In this document: positions 19,681 through 27,488 of the stretch, one piece after another | How the letters are laid out: the number at the start of each line of letters is the position of its first letter | How positions within the stretch are numbered: the stretch's first letter is position 1 | Assembly: GCA_900129595.1 (NCBI GenBank) | Contig: FQWG01000007.1 | Span: 1-64,000 of the forward strand | Origin: Flavobacterium frigidimaris | Lineage (GTDB): Bacteria; Bacteroidota; Bacteroidia; Flavobacteriales; Flavobacteriaceae | DNA length: 64,000 nt | Reading direction: 5' to 3' | Made by a program: the position numbers and the translations under genes | Notes under the pieces: model-generated | The model's database searches: none | Seen by the model: the letters and a program-made list of their open reading frames with translations, nothing else | Told to the model about the DNA's origin: nothing

Positions 19681-20868
19681 TTATCCTACGATTTCAGTCA
19701 CCTGACCTGCTCCTACTGTTCTACCACCTTCACGGATAGCGAAACGTAAACCTACGCTCATTGCGATTGGGCTTAACAAAGCAACATTGATAGTCAAGTT
19801 ATCTCCTGGCATTACCATCTCTACTCCTTCTGGTAAAGTAATAACTCCTGTTACGTCAGTTGTACGTACGTAGAACTGTGGACGGTAGTTATTATGGAAT
19901 GGAGTATGACGTCCACCTTCTTCTTTTTTCAAGATATAAACCTCTGCTTTGAAAGTAGCGTGTGGTTTTACTGATCCTGGCTTAATGATAACCATTCCTC
20001 TTTTGATAGATTCTTTATCAACACCTCTTAACAATAAACCTACGTTATCTCCAGCTTCTCCTCTGTCAAGGATTTTACGGAACATCTCAACTCCTGTAAT
20101 AGTAGAAGTTAATTTGTCAGCTCCCATACCAATGATTTCAACAGCATCTCCTGTATTAGCAATACCTGTTTCGATACGACCTGTAGCAACAGTTCCACGA
20201 CCAGTAATTGTAAATACATCTTCAACCGGCATCAAGAATGGCTTAGCAGTATCACGGATTGGCTCTTCGATCCAAGAATCTACAGCTTCCATCAATTCAA
20301 GAATTTTAGGAACCCAAGCAGGATCATTATTCAATCCTCCTAAAGCAGAACCTTGAACTACAGGACCATTATCTCCATCATATTCGTAGAAAGATAATAA
20401 ATCTCTAATTTCCATTTCAACAAGCTCTAATAACTCAGCGTCATCAACCATGTCAACTTTATTCATGAAAACTACCATTCTAGGAATACCAACCTGGCGA
20501 CCTAAAAGGATGTGCTCACGTGTTTGTGGCATTGGACCATCTGTAGCAGCAACTACTAAGATAGCTCCATCCATTTGAGCAGCACCAGTAACCATGTTCT
20601 TTACGTAATCCGCGTGACCTGGACAGTCAACGTGAGCGTAGTGACGGTTAGCAGTTTCGTACTCAACGTGTGATGTATTAATAGTAATACCTCTTTCTTT
20701 CTCCTCTGGAGCGTTATCGATTTGATCAAACGATTTTGCTTGACAGTAACCAGCATCAGACAATACTTTTGTAATTGCTGCAGTTAATGTAGTTTTTCCG
20801 TGATCCACGTGTCCAATTGTACCTATGTTTAAGTGCGGTTTGGAACGATTAAAATTCTCCTTTGCCAT
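19681..20868 (-). CDS. tuf: Elongation factor Tu
   Basis: The 395-aa EF-Tu GTPase delivers aminoacyl-tRNA to the ribosome. P-loop GHVDHGKT is at residues 19-26, with [22 protein letters not shown] and NKVDMVDD following. The domain 2/3 elements [12 protein letters not shown] and [16 protein letters not shown] are present. It lies between tRNA-Thr(GGT) and tRNA-Trp, matching the tufB locus of Escherichia coli. Confidence 0.98.
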   Translation of the reverse strand: MAKENFNRSKPHLNIGTIGHVDHGKTTLTAAITKVLSDAGYCQAKSFDQIDNAPEEKERGITINTSHVEYETANRHYAHVDCPGHADYVKNMVTGAAQMDGAILVVAATDGPMPQTREHILLGRQVGIPRMVVFMNKVDMVDDAELLELVEMEIRDLLSFYEYDGDNGPVVQGSALGGLNNDPAWVPKILELMEAVDSWIEEPIRDTAKPFLMPVEDVFTITGRGTVATGRIETGIANTGDAVEIIGMGADKLTSTITGVEMFRKILDRGEAGDNVGLLLRGVDKESIKRGMVIIKPGSVKPHATFKAEVYILKKEEGGRHTPFHNNYRPQFYVRTTDVTGVITLPEGVEMVMPGDNLTINVALLSPIAMSVGLRFAIREGGRTVGAGQVTEIVG

Positions 20869-20923
20869 TTTACTTAATTTTTAATCTTAGTTATATATTA
20901 ATTTTCAATTTCCTACTTACTTG

Positions 20924-20995
20924 AGCCAACTACGGGAATTGAACCCGTGACCTCTTCCTTACCAAGGAAGCACTCTACCTCTGAGCTAAGTCGGC
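20924..20995 (-). tRNA. tRNA-Thr (GGT anticodon)
   Basis: Cloverleaf on the minus strand: acceptor arms GCCGACT and AGTTGGC, anticodon stem CTTCC/GGAAG around TTGGTAA (anticodon GGT), and T-arm CGGGTTCAATTCCCG. It lies just upstream of tuf, as thrT does in Escherichia coli. The 3' CCA is not encoded. Confidence 0.96.
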
Positions 20996-21076
20996 AGAGA
21001 GTTCTGATTTAGATTGTATTTATAAATTTTAGATTTAAAATCTAAAATCTACGCTCCGAATCTTAACTTCTTTTTG

Positions 21077-21157
21077 TGGGGAGAGCAGGATTCGAACCTG
21101 CGAAGTTCACACAGCAGATTTACAGTCTGCCCTCGTTGGCCGCTTGAGTATCTCCCC
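21077..21157 (-). tRNA. tRNA-Tyr (GTA anticodon)
   Basis: This 81-nt tRNA has acceptor arms GGGGAGA and TCTCCCC, discriminator A and anticodon loop CTGTAAA with anticodon GTA. It has a long variable arm, as expected of bacterial tRNA-Tyr, and T-arm CAGGTTCGAATCCTG. A short reading frame overlapping it is not credible. Confidence 0.96.
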
Positions 21158-21212
21158 TTTTTTTTTATCAATAATTGCATGAACAATTTCAAATCGCATT
21201 TGAAATATTTAG

Positions 21213-21286
21213 AGCCGGCGGAGGGACTCGAACCCACGACCTGCTGATTACAAATCAGCTGCTCTAGCCAACTGAGCTACGCTGGC
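21213..21286 (-). tRNA. tRNA-Thr (TGT anticodon)
   Basis: Acceptor arms GCCAGCG and CGCCGGC, anticodon stem GCTGA/TCAGC around TTTGTAA (anticodon TGT), and T-arm GGGTTCGAGTCCC. It is the first gene of the tRNA-tuf operon, with a promoter element 38 bp upstream. Confidence 0.96.
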
Positions 21287-21295
21287 AATATCAAT

Positions 21296-21322
21296 AAAAA
21301 AGTCCGCTATTTCTAACGGACT
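21296..21322 (-). terminator. Terminator after hpf, abutting the tRNA operon promoter
   Basis: Arms AGTCCG (21301-21306) and CGGACT (21317-21322) are followed on the minus strand by six T. It lies 56 bp past the hpf stop codon, and its stem ends 2 bp before the -7 element of the tRNA operon. Confidence 0.65.
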
Positions 21323-21323
21323 G

Positions 21324-21352
21324 CAAATGTAGCTATTTTATCTTTTAATCAA
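21324..21352 (-). promoter_or_regulatory. Promoter of the tRNA-tuf-rpl-rpo operon
   Basis: On the minus strand a -33 TTG (21350-21352) is separated by 18 bp from TACATTTG (21324-21331). This fits the Flavobacterium consensus TTG-N17-23-TAnnTTTG. The start point would fall about 30 bp before tRNA-Thr(TGT). Confidence 0.7.
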
Positions 21353-21377
21353 AACATTTTTTTAAAAAAATTTTCAA

Positions 21378-21680
21378 TTATATGTGTGTTCTTATTTTTT
21401 CTTTCCTTTTTACCAATACACGCTCTAAGGATTCAGCCGAAAGCTCAATCGCCTCTTCAAATGTCTTACATTGTTTTTTAACCAAAAAATCATCTCCCGG
21501 AACATTAACCTTAATCTCTACTGCCTTATTCTCCTTATCACTGGTTCTTTCGACTTTTAAAAAAATGTCAGCCGAAACAACTCGATCATAATACTTTTCT
21601 AATTTATCCATTCTTTCCTGAATAAAATCCACTAATTTTCTGTCAACAGTAAAGTTAACTGCATGAACATCTACCTTCAT
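21378..21680 (-). CDS. hpf: Ribosome hibernation promoting factor, short form
   Basis: The 100-aa protein belongs to the HPF/RaiA family, which binds the 30S decoding region and inactivates ribosomes in stationary phase. I start it at MKVDVHAVNFTV (ATG at 21680). The longer frame to 21743 would overlap the xerC coding end, and its extra 21 residues do not resemble the family. The alternating beta strands and FEEAIELSAESLERVLVKRKEKI helix are typical. It lacks the C-terminal dimerisation domain of long HPF. It lies 34 bp after xerC. Confidence 0.88.
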   Translation of the reverse strand: MKVDVHAVNFTVDRKLVDFIQERMDKLEKYYDRVVSADIFLKVERTSDKENKAVEIKVNVPGDDFLVKKQCKTFEEAIELSAESLERVLVKRKEKIRTHI

Positions 21681-21714
21681 AATACAAATTTTAGGGTTAA
21701 ACATTTCAGAATCA

Positions 21715-22608
21715 TTATTTATTTCTAGGATGCGCATTACCATACACCTTTTTAAGCTCTGCCAAACTATTATGAGTATAAACTTGCGTGGATGCCAAAC
21801 TCGAATGTCCTAACAATTCTTTAACTGAATTTAAATCTGCTCCGTTATTTAATAAGTGAGTCGCAAAAGTATGCCGAAGCACATGAGGACTTTTTTTTAC
21901 CTTTTCAGAGACTTTACTAAAGTATGAATTTATTAATCGATACACAAAAGATTCACTCAATTTTAACCCTTTTACCGAAATAAAAAAATAATCATCATTT
22001 ACTATCTTTTCAACCGAAGCCCTTTCCTGCAAGTATAAATTAAACTGCTCTGCTATAATTGGCAAAACAGGAATTATACGCTCTTTGTTTCGCTTTCCTA
22101 AAACTTTAATCACACTTGAAGACAAATCAACATTGTATTTCATCAAATTTATAAGCTCCGCCCTTCGCATCCCTGTTGTATAAAAAAGATCAACAATAAG
22201 CTTATCTCTCACCTCTTCGAACCCAGAAGGATTACCAAACTGCTGCATTAAGTCCGTTAATTCTTTTTCAGAAAAAGGAATCTGCACAATTTTAGGAGTC
22301 TTTAACGCTTTATGCTTCAACATCGGACTAACCTCGATTTGCTTTGTCTTTAGAAGGAATTTATAAAACGCTTTTAGAGAAGACATCTTCCTATTAACAG
22401 AAACATTAGAAATACCCTCATCAACCAGAGAAACAATCCAGCTTCTTATCTGACCATAATTAACCTGTTCGATATCTCCTTGTTCAAAATGAGCTTTATT
22501 GAACGTTTCAAAAAACAAAATATCATTCAAATAAGCATTAATCGTATGCAACGAATACTTTTTCTCTAATTGAAGATAATCACGAAATGCTTCTTTATTT
22601 GCTTTCAT
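21715..22608 (-). CDS. xerC: Tyrosine recombinase XerC/XerD type
   Basis: The 297-aa site-specific recombinase probably resolves chromosome dimers. The N-terminal SAM-like core-binding domain spans about 1-90. The catalytic residues are all visible: Arg148 (GMRRAEL), Lys172, His242 and Arg245 (HVLRHTFATHLL), His268 (LLGHSS) and Tyr277 (TQVYTH). Length and its housekeeping neighbours (rpsU upstream, hpf downstream) favour a chromosomal Xer protein over a mobile-element integrase. The choice between XerC and XerD is uncertain. Confidence 0.88.
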   Translation of the reverse strand: MKANKEAFRDYLQLEKKYSLHTINAYLNDILFFETFNKAHFEQGDIEQVNYGQIRSWIVSLVDEGISNVSVNRKMSSLKAFYKFLLKTKQIEVSPMLKHKALKTPKIVQIPFSEKELTDLMQQFGNPSGFEEVRDKLIVDLFYTTGMRRAELINLMKYNVDLSSSVIKVLGKRNKERIIPVLPIIAEQFNLYLQERASVEKIVNDDYFFISVKGLKLSESFVYRLINSYFSKVSEKVKKSPHVLRHTFATHLLNNGADLNSVKELLGHSSLASTQVYTHNSLAELKKVYGNAHPRNK

Positions 22609-22666
22609 AAGAACAAAGCCTTTTTACATCACTTAAACAAAATATTATTCACCTCAAAATTAAGCA

Positions 22667-22706
22667 TAAAAAAACCGTTAGTATCAAAATTTTGACAACT
22701 AACGGT
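22667..22706 (-). terminator. Terminator after rpsU
   Basis: Arms ACCGTTAGT (22674-22682) and ACTAACGGT (22698-22706), with further pairing (ATCAAAA/TTTTGA) inside, are followed on the minus strand by a T-run. It is 24 bp past the rpsU stop codon. Confidence 0.85.
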
Positions 22707-22729
22707 AATTATTTTTGACAAGCTATATA

Positions 22730-22924
22730 CTAACTTTCTAAACCATCTTTCATGTTTTGAATGTAAGCTGCTTTTTGAATTTTGATTCTATTTTTAACAG
22801 AAGGCTTAATAAAAGCAGTACGTGCTCTTAGCTGACGAACAGTTCCTGTTTTATCAAATTTTCTTTTATAGCGCTTTAATGCTCTATCGATATTTTCTCC
22901 GTCTTTAATTGGTATAATTAACAT
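22730..22924 (-). CDS. rpsU: 30S ribosomal protein S21
   Basis: The 64-aa S21 is a late-binding protein near the 16S anti-SD region. MLIIPIKDGENIDRALKRYKRKF...VR.LR.R..F.KPS..R is characteristic. It is monocistronic, with its own promoter element and terminator. Confidence 0.96.
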   Translation of the reverse strand: MLIIPIKDGENIDRALKRYKRKFDKTGTVRQLRARTAFIKPSVKNRIKIQKAAYIQNMKDGLES

Positions 22925-22953
22925 AATATAGACACCCCCTTTCGTTAAGTGTG

Positions 22954-22961
22954 CAAAAGTA
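22954..22961 (-). promoter_or_regulatory. rpsU promoter, -7 element
   Basis: The minus strand reads TACTTTTG, an exact TAnnTTTG match 30 bp before the rpsU start codon. The -33 element is not obvious. Confidence 0.6.
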
Positions 22962-23083
22962 TATATTAATTATGAATTATGAGTTATAAATTATCAATTA
23001 TTTTTTAAGAGAAAAAAGAAGATAGAAAAAAGAGAACAGATTTAAAAATATATCACTTATAATTAGACAATTAAGTAAAACTT

Positions 23084-23125
23084 ATTCTTTATTCTTTATT
23101 CTTTATTCTTTATTCTTTATTCTTT
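23084..23125. repeat. Six tandem copies of a 7-bp unit
   Basis: ATTCTTT is repeated six times without interruption, and the last copies overlap the stop codon of the acyl-CoA dehydrogenase gene. The remaining upstream gap to rpsU is AT-rich and otherwise empty. Confidence 0.9.
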
Positions 23126-24259
23126 CAATAAATTTCTGGAAATCACTACTTTTTGAATTTCGGTAGTTCCTTCTCCAATTGTACACAACTTAGCATCACG
23201 ATAAAATTTTTCTACAGGATAATCTTTTGTATAACCATAACCACCGTGAATCTGAACGGCTTCGTTAGCAATTCTAACGCAGGCTTCTGAAGCGTACATT
23301 TTCGCCATGGCACCAAGTGTTGTAACGGGTTTATGTTGTTGCTTTAAGAAAGCAGCCTTGTGCAATAGTAATTCCGATGCTTCGATCTCTGTTGCCATGT
23401 CAGCCAATTTAAACGAAATTCCCTGAAAATTACTAATCGGCTGCCCAAACTGATGTCTTTCTTTCGAATACTTAAGAGCTGCCTCATAAGCTCCTTTTGC
23501 AATTCCTAATGACAGAGCTCCAATTGAAATACGTCCGCCATCTAATATTTTCATAGCCTGAACAAATCCCTGCCCTACTTCACCTAATCTATTTGCATCC
23601 GGAACACGGCAACCATCAAAAACCAACTCGGCAGTTTCGCTGGCACGCATTCCTAATTTATTTTCTTTTTTACCAGAAGTAAATCCTTTCATTCCTTTTT
23701 CGAAAACAAAAGCGGTCATTCCTTTAGAATCTCCTTTTTCTCCGGTACGTACAATTACTACGGCAATATCTCCGGAAATAGCGTGGGTTATAAAATTCTT
23801 AGCTCCGTTTACAATCCATTCATCACCGTCTTTAACAGCTGTCGTATTCATTCCTCCTGCATCAGAACCTGTATTATGCTCTGTTAATCCCCAGGCTCCT
23901 ATATATTCTGCGGTAGCTAATTTTGGCAGCCATTTTTTCTTTTGCTCTTCATTTCCAAAAGTCAAAATATGATTGGTGCATAAAGAATTATGAGCCGCTA
24001 CTGATAAACCAATTGAAGGATCTACTTTTGAAATTTCTTCAACAACTGTAATATATTCATGATATCCTAAACCTGATCCGCCGTATTCTTCAGGAACTAA
24101 AACCCCCATAAATCCCATTTCGCCTAATTTTTTAAATAAGGGTATTGGAAAAATTTGAGCCTCATCCCATTCCATTATATTAGGTCTGATATTTTTTTCG
24201 GCAAAATCTCTTATAGATTGAGCAATCATTGATTGCGTTTCGTTATATTCAAAATTCAT
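23117..24259 (-). CDS. Acyl-CoA dehydrogenase (short/butyryl-CoA type)
   Basis: The 380-aa FAD flavoenzyme catalyses alpha,beta-dehydrogenation of acyl-CoA in fatty-acid or amino-acid catabolism. Visible signatures include LVPEEYGGSGLG, GAWGLTEHNTGSDAGGMNTTA (FAD-binding), and YTKDYPVEKFYRDAKLCTIGEGTTEIQ with likely catalytic base Glu363. Length is normal. The exact chain-length preference cannot be read. Its stop codon lies inside a tandem repeat, so repeat slippage could alter the C-terminus. Confidence 0.94.
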   Translation of the reverse strand: MNFEYNETQSMIAQSIRDFAEKNIRPNIMEWDEAQIFPIPLFKKLGEMGFMGVLVPEEYGGSGLGYHEYITVVEEISKVDPSIGLSVAAHNSLCTNHILTFGNEEQKKKWLPKLATAEYIGAWGLTEHNTGSDAGGMNTTAVKDGDEWIVNGAKNFITHAISGDIAVVIVRTGEKGDSKGMTAFVFEKGMKGFTSGKKENKLGMRASETAELVFDGCRVPDANRLGEVGQGFVQAMKILDGGRISIGALSLGIAKGAYEAALKYSKERHQFGQPISNFQGISFKLADMATEIEASELLLHKAAFLKQQHKPVTTLGAMAKMYASEACVRIANEAVQIHGGYGYTKDYPVEKFYRDAKLCTIGEGTTEIQKVVISRNLLKE

Positions 24260-24276
24260 TGTAAGCTGCTTTTGTT

Positions 24277-25179
24277 TTAGAACTCCAAATATAAACTAAT
24301 TATTTTTGCTTTATCAACAGGAAAACCTTTAATTTTTGATAAATCCTCAATATTATTAATATTTCCGTTCATACTTCGATAAGTGACAATTTGTTTTGCC
24401 AGCTCATATCTAAAATACGAAAACTGCGATAACTCTTTTAAAGAGGCTTCATTTATAGCAATCTTTTTAAAAGAGGAAGGTATTACAACTTTAAAATGCG
24501 AATTTAATTCATTAATAACTTCAGGCGAAAGCCCCCAAACATCCTTCATTTGCTCCATAGAAACAAAACATCCCAAGATTTCTTTTTGCTTTAGGATTCG
24601 CAATGATAATGCTTCACCTATACCATAAAGTTTAATTAAATCTTCCTGGGTTGCCTGATTGATATCTAAAACTACCATTTTTTGTTTTTTGAAGTTGTCT
24701 TTTTTGAAATTCTCTTTCTGACCAAATTCTTTCCTCTCTGTTTTAAAATTTGACTTATTCTGAACCCAATCCGGAAATTTAAAAAGCGGAGCAATCACAT
24801 TCAGTAAAGAATCTGAAATTTTTGTTACTTCCTGAAACTCTTTCGCAGAAGCCACATATTTATTTTCTTTTCGGAAAGCCAACAAACGATCTATCTGCTG
24901 AACTGACATCCCTAGCTTATATCCTTTATAGTCTGTAATAAAATTGGGGTTGAAAGCATATACTTTTGGTTTTTCAGCCGCTTTTGTAAGTTTCATAGCA
25001 TCAATTTCTGACTGCAAAGACATCCATGCTTCCTTTTCAGGAAATGATTTTTCAGGCAAAGTAAAATCAGTGAAGAAATATACCAGCTGCAATACTATTA
25101 TAACAACAAAAAGTACAAAAACCCCAGTACGTTGTTCTTGTGTAAACTTAAAATGTAATTTTATGGCTCTGAAATTCAT
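24277..25179 (-). CDS. Helix-hairpin-helix protein, membrane-anchored, ComEA-like
   Basis: The 300-aa protein has one transmembrane segment near residues 19-37 and three HhH-like regions. The clearest are LDINQATQEDLIKLYGIGEALSLRILKQKE and AINEASLKELSQF...LAKQIVTYR; the last ends IKGFPVDKAKIISLYLEF. HhH domains of this sort bind DNA without sequence preference, and ComEA-like proteins take part in DNA uptake. Placement at the membrane fits that but does not prove it. It lies 17 bp before the acyl-CoA dehydrogenase gene on the same strand. Confidence 0.82.
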   Translation of the reverse strand: MNFRAIKLHFKFTQEQRTGVFVLFVVIIVLQLVYFFTDFTLPEKSFPEKEAWMSLQSEIDAMKLTKAAEKPKVYAFNPNFITDYKGYKLGMSVQQIDRLLAFRKENKYVASAKEFQEVTKISDSLLNVIAPLFKFPDWVQNKSNFKTERKEFGQKENFKKDNFKKQKMVVLDINQATQEDLIKLYGIGEALSLRILKQKEILGCFVSMEQMKDVWGLSPEVINELNSHFKVVIPSSFKKIAINEASLKELSQFSYFRYELAKQIVTYRSMNGNINNIEDLSKIKGFPVDKAKIISLYLEF

Positions 25180-25384
25180 CTTCTGTAGTGCATTTATTTT
25201 AATTCAACCTTTTTTAACTGAATAAATTTATAAATATTTTACTACAATTATACGTTATTAGAAACTATTTACCTAACTGTAATGACATTTTTCCAATTCG
25301 CATTTTAGTTCTTCTCCTACTAATAAAAGAGAAATGGGTTTCAAAAAGTTAAAAATTCCTTTTTTATAACTTAAAACTTAATTA

Positions 25385-25418
25385 TTGTTTTTATTTTTTA
25401 TAAAAAACTATACATTTG
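25385..25418 (+). promoter_or_regulatory. Promoter of the APC permease gene
   Basis: TTG (25385-25387), a 23-bp spacer and TACATTTG (25411-25418) fit the TTG-N17-23-TAnnTTTG consensus. The start codon is 28 bp downstream. Confidence 0.7.
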
Positions 25419-25446
25419 GAGCTTAATAATAATAAAAACCACATAT

Positions 25447-27084
25447 ATGTCAATTTGGAAAAGAAAACCATTAAATCAGCTTTTGGCAGAAGCCGCTGAT
25501 TCCGAAAAAGGATTAAAGAAAACATTAACAGCACCCGGATTGGTTGCTTTAGGAATTGGAGCTATTATTGGAGCTGGTTTATTTTCGATTACTGGTCTTG
25601 CAGCATCTATGAATGCAGGTCCGGCGATAACCATTTCGTTTCTTGTAGCTGCGTTTGGATGTGTTTTTGCTGGTTTATGCTATGCTGAATTTTCTTCGAT
25701 GATTCCAGTTGCCGGAAGTGCCTATACGTACTCATTTGCAACAATGGGTGAATTTGTAGCATGGATCATTGGTTGGGATTTGGTTTTAGAATACGCTGTA
25801 GGAGCCGCAACAGTTTCTATTAGCTGGTCGAGGTATTTTGGCAAATTTCTTAGTGGCTATGGTATACATCTCAATGAGTCATACATGCTTTCTCCTTTTG
25901 AAGGAGGTATAATCAACGTTCCTGCTGTAGTAATTGTAATGATAATGTCATTAATATTAATGCGAGGAACAAAAGAATCTGCTTTTGTAAACGGTATTAT
26001 CGTTTTATTAAAAGTTACGGTTGTATTAGTTTTTATTGCCGTAGGATGGCAATACATCAGACCTGAAAACTACACACCATATATCCCTGAAAATACTGGT
26101 AAATTTGGAGAATTTGGTTTTTCCGGAATAATTAGAGCTGCCGCAATTGTATTTTTTGCATACATTGGTTTTGATGCCGTTTCTACTGCAGCTCAGGAAG
26201 CTAAAAACCCAAAAAGAGATATGCCTATTGGAATTTTATTATCATTAGCAATCTGTACTATTTTATATATTCTTTTTGCTCACGTAATGACGGGAGTTGT
26301 AAACTATCAGGCTTTTGCCGGTAAAGACGGAATTGCACCGGTAGCAATTGCAGTTGAATCGATGGGGCATGTGGGAGCAAACGGTATGATTACTCCGGCA
26401 TATCCATGGTTGAATAATGCTATTTTACTTGCTATCCTTGGTGGTTATGCTTCTGTAATTTTGGTCATGTTAATGGGACAAAGCAGGGTATTTTTCTCTA
26501 TGAGTAAAGATGGATTAATGCCAAAAGTTTTCTCTGAAGTGCACCCGAAATTTAGAACTCCTGCAAAAAACAATTTATTATTCATGGTTATTGTGAGCCT
26601 TTTTGCTGCGTTTGTTCCTGCACGAGTAGTAGGAGAAATGACCAGTATTGGTACTTTGTTTGCTTTCATCCTTGTTTGTATTGGTGTATTGATTATGCGT
26701 AAAAAGATGCCGGATGCACCAAGAGCTTTTAGAACACCACTTGTACCTTTTGTACCAATTGCCGGAGTATTAGTATGTTTATTTATGATGGTGTTTTTAC
26801 CATTGGATACATGGATCAGACTAATCGCCTGGATGATGCTTGGTTTTGATTTATACTTGTTCTACGGAATGAAAAATAGTGTACTAAACAAAGGCACCTT
26901 TAGTACAGGTAACTATAAAACTATCGCTTATTCCGGATACGCAATGGTAATAGCATTGGTAGTTGTTGCTTACATCAACCATTTAGATGCAAATGCTGAC
27001 GGAGCTTTCTTGTATTATTTCTCTTTAGTATTTGCAGCAATTCATGCTGTAGTATTTACTTTTAGTTTTAATAAATCAAGATAA
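25447..27084 (+). CDS. Amino acid permease, APC superfamily
   Basis: The 545-aa inner-membrane transporter has about 12-14 hydrophobic segments. The first helix carries LGIGAIIGAGLFSITG, the substrate/ion-binding signature of APC transporters, and FFAYIGFDAVSTAAQEAKNPKRDMP is the conserved loop after TM6. It resembles cationic or neutral amino-acid permeases (CAT/YfnA-like); the substrate cannot be read. It is monocistronic with a clear promoter and terminator. Confidence 0.92.
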   Translation: MSIWKRKPLNQLLAEAADSEKGLKKTLTAPGLVALGIGAIIGAGLFSITGLAASMNAGPAITISFLVAAFGCVFAGLCYAEFSSMIPVAGSAYTYSFATMGEFVAWIIGWDLVLEYAVGAATVSISWSRYFGKFLSGYGIHLNESYMLSPFEGGIINVPAVVIVMIMSLILMRGTKESAFVNGIIVLLKVTVVLVFIAVGWQYIRPENYTPYIPENTGKFGEFGFSGIIRAAAIVFFAYIGFDAVSTAAQEAKNPKRDMPIGILLSLAICTILYILFAHVMTGVVNYQAFAGKDGIAPVAIAVESMGHVGANGMITPAYPWLNNAILLAILGGYASVILVMLMGQSRVFFSMSKDGLMPKVFSEVHPKFRTPAKNNLLFMVIVSLFAAFVPARVVGEMTSIGTLFAFILVCIGVLIMRKKMPDAPRAFRTPLVPFVPIAGVLVCLFMMVFLPLDTWIRLIAWMMLGFDLYLFYGMKNSVLNKGTFSTGNYKTIAYSGYAMVIALVVVAYINHLDANADGAFLYYFSLVFAAIHAVVFTFSFNKSR

Positions 27085-27100
27085 AACATGTTTTTATAAT

Positions 27101-27138
27101 AAAAAGGGCTTTAAAGTAATACTTTAAAGCCCTTTTTT
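27101..27138. terminator. Bidirectional terminator between permease and PspC genes
   Basis: A perfect 17-bp stem, AAAAAGGGCTTTAAAGT / ACTTTAAAGCCCTTTTT, with loop AAT lies between two convergent genes. It gives A/T runs on both strands. Confidence 0.93.
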
Positions 27139-27155
27139 ATGCTTATAATTTACGT

Positions 27156-27383
27156 TTATAAATCAAAAACTGATGTTCGCTTGGCACGAACTAAATCTTT
27201 TAGCCGAATCCAAAATGCCAGAGTAAGGTAGACTCCAAACCACAAACCGGCTGTAACAAACGAAATGTAAATAAAAAACAGCCTTACACTTGTTACTCTC
27301 ATCCCCAATTTATCTGCAAGTCGGGATGAAACATGAAATCCATATTTCTCGAAGAAAAACTTGAGTTTTAAAATTGCTGACAT
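27156..27383 (-). CDS. PspC domain protein
   Basis: The 75-aa small membrane protein matches the PspC domain: KYGFHVSSRLADKLGMRVTSVRLFFIYISF followed by a transmembrane segment (SFVTAGLWFGVYLTLAFWI). In Proteobacteria PspC takes part in the phage-shock envelope stress response; in Bacteroidota its role is open. It is a stand-alone domain with its own promoter element. Confidence 0.88.
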   Translation of the reverse strand: MSAILKLKFFFEKYGFHVSSRLADKLGMRVTSVRLFFIYISFVTAGLWFGVYLTLAFWIRLKDLVRAKRTSVFDL

Positions 27384-27447
27384 AGTAGATTTTTATATTT
27401 TATCCTTCGATTTTACACAGGATCTTATTAATATTTGCTCAGAGTGG

Positions 27448-27455
27448 CAAAAGTA
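27448..27455 (-). promoter_or_regulatory. pspC-like gene promoter, -7 element
   Basis: The minus strand reads TACTTTTG, an exact TAnnTTTG match, 65 bp upstream of the PspC start codon. Confidence 0.5.
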
Positions 27456-27488
27456 CAAAATTATACCATTGACACATTTTCTAATTGC

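Noticed and set aside
21049..21237. 62-codon minus-strand reading frame
   Set aside because: It runs through tRNA-Tyr and part of tRNA-Thr; the RNA genes explain the sequence.
21681..21743. Longer N-terminus for hpf
   Set aside because: It would overlap the xerC coding end and add residues foreign to the family.
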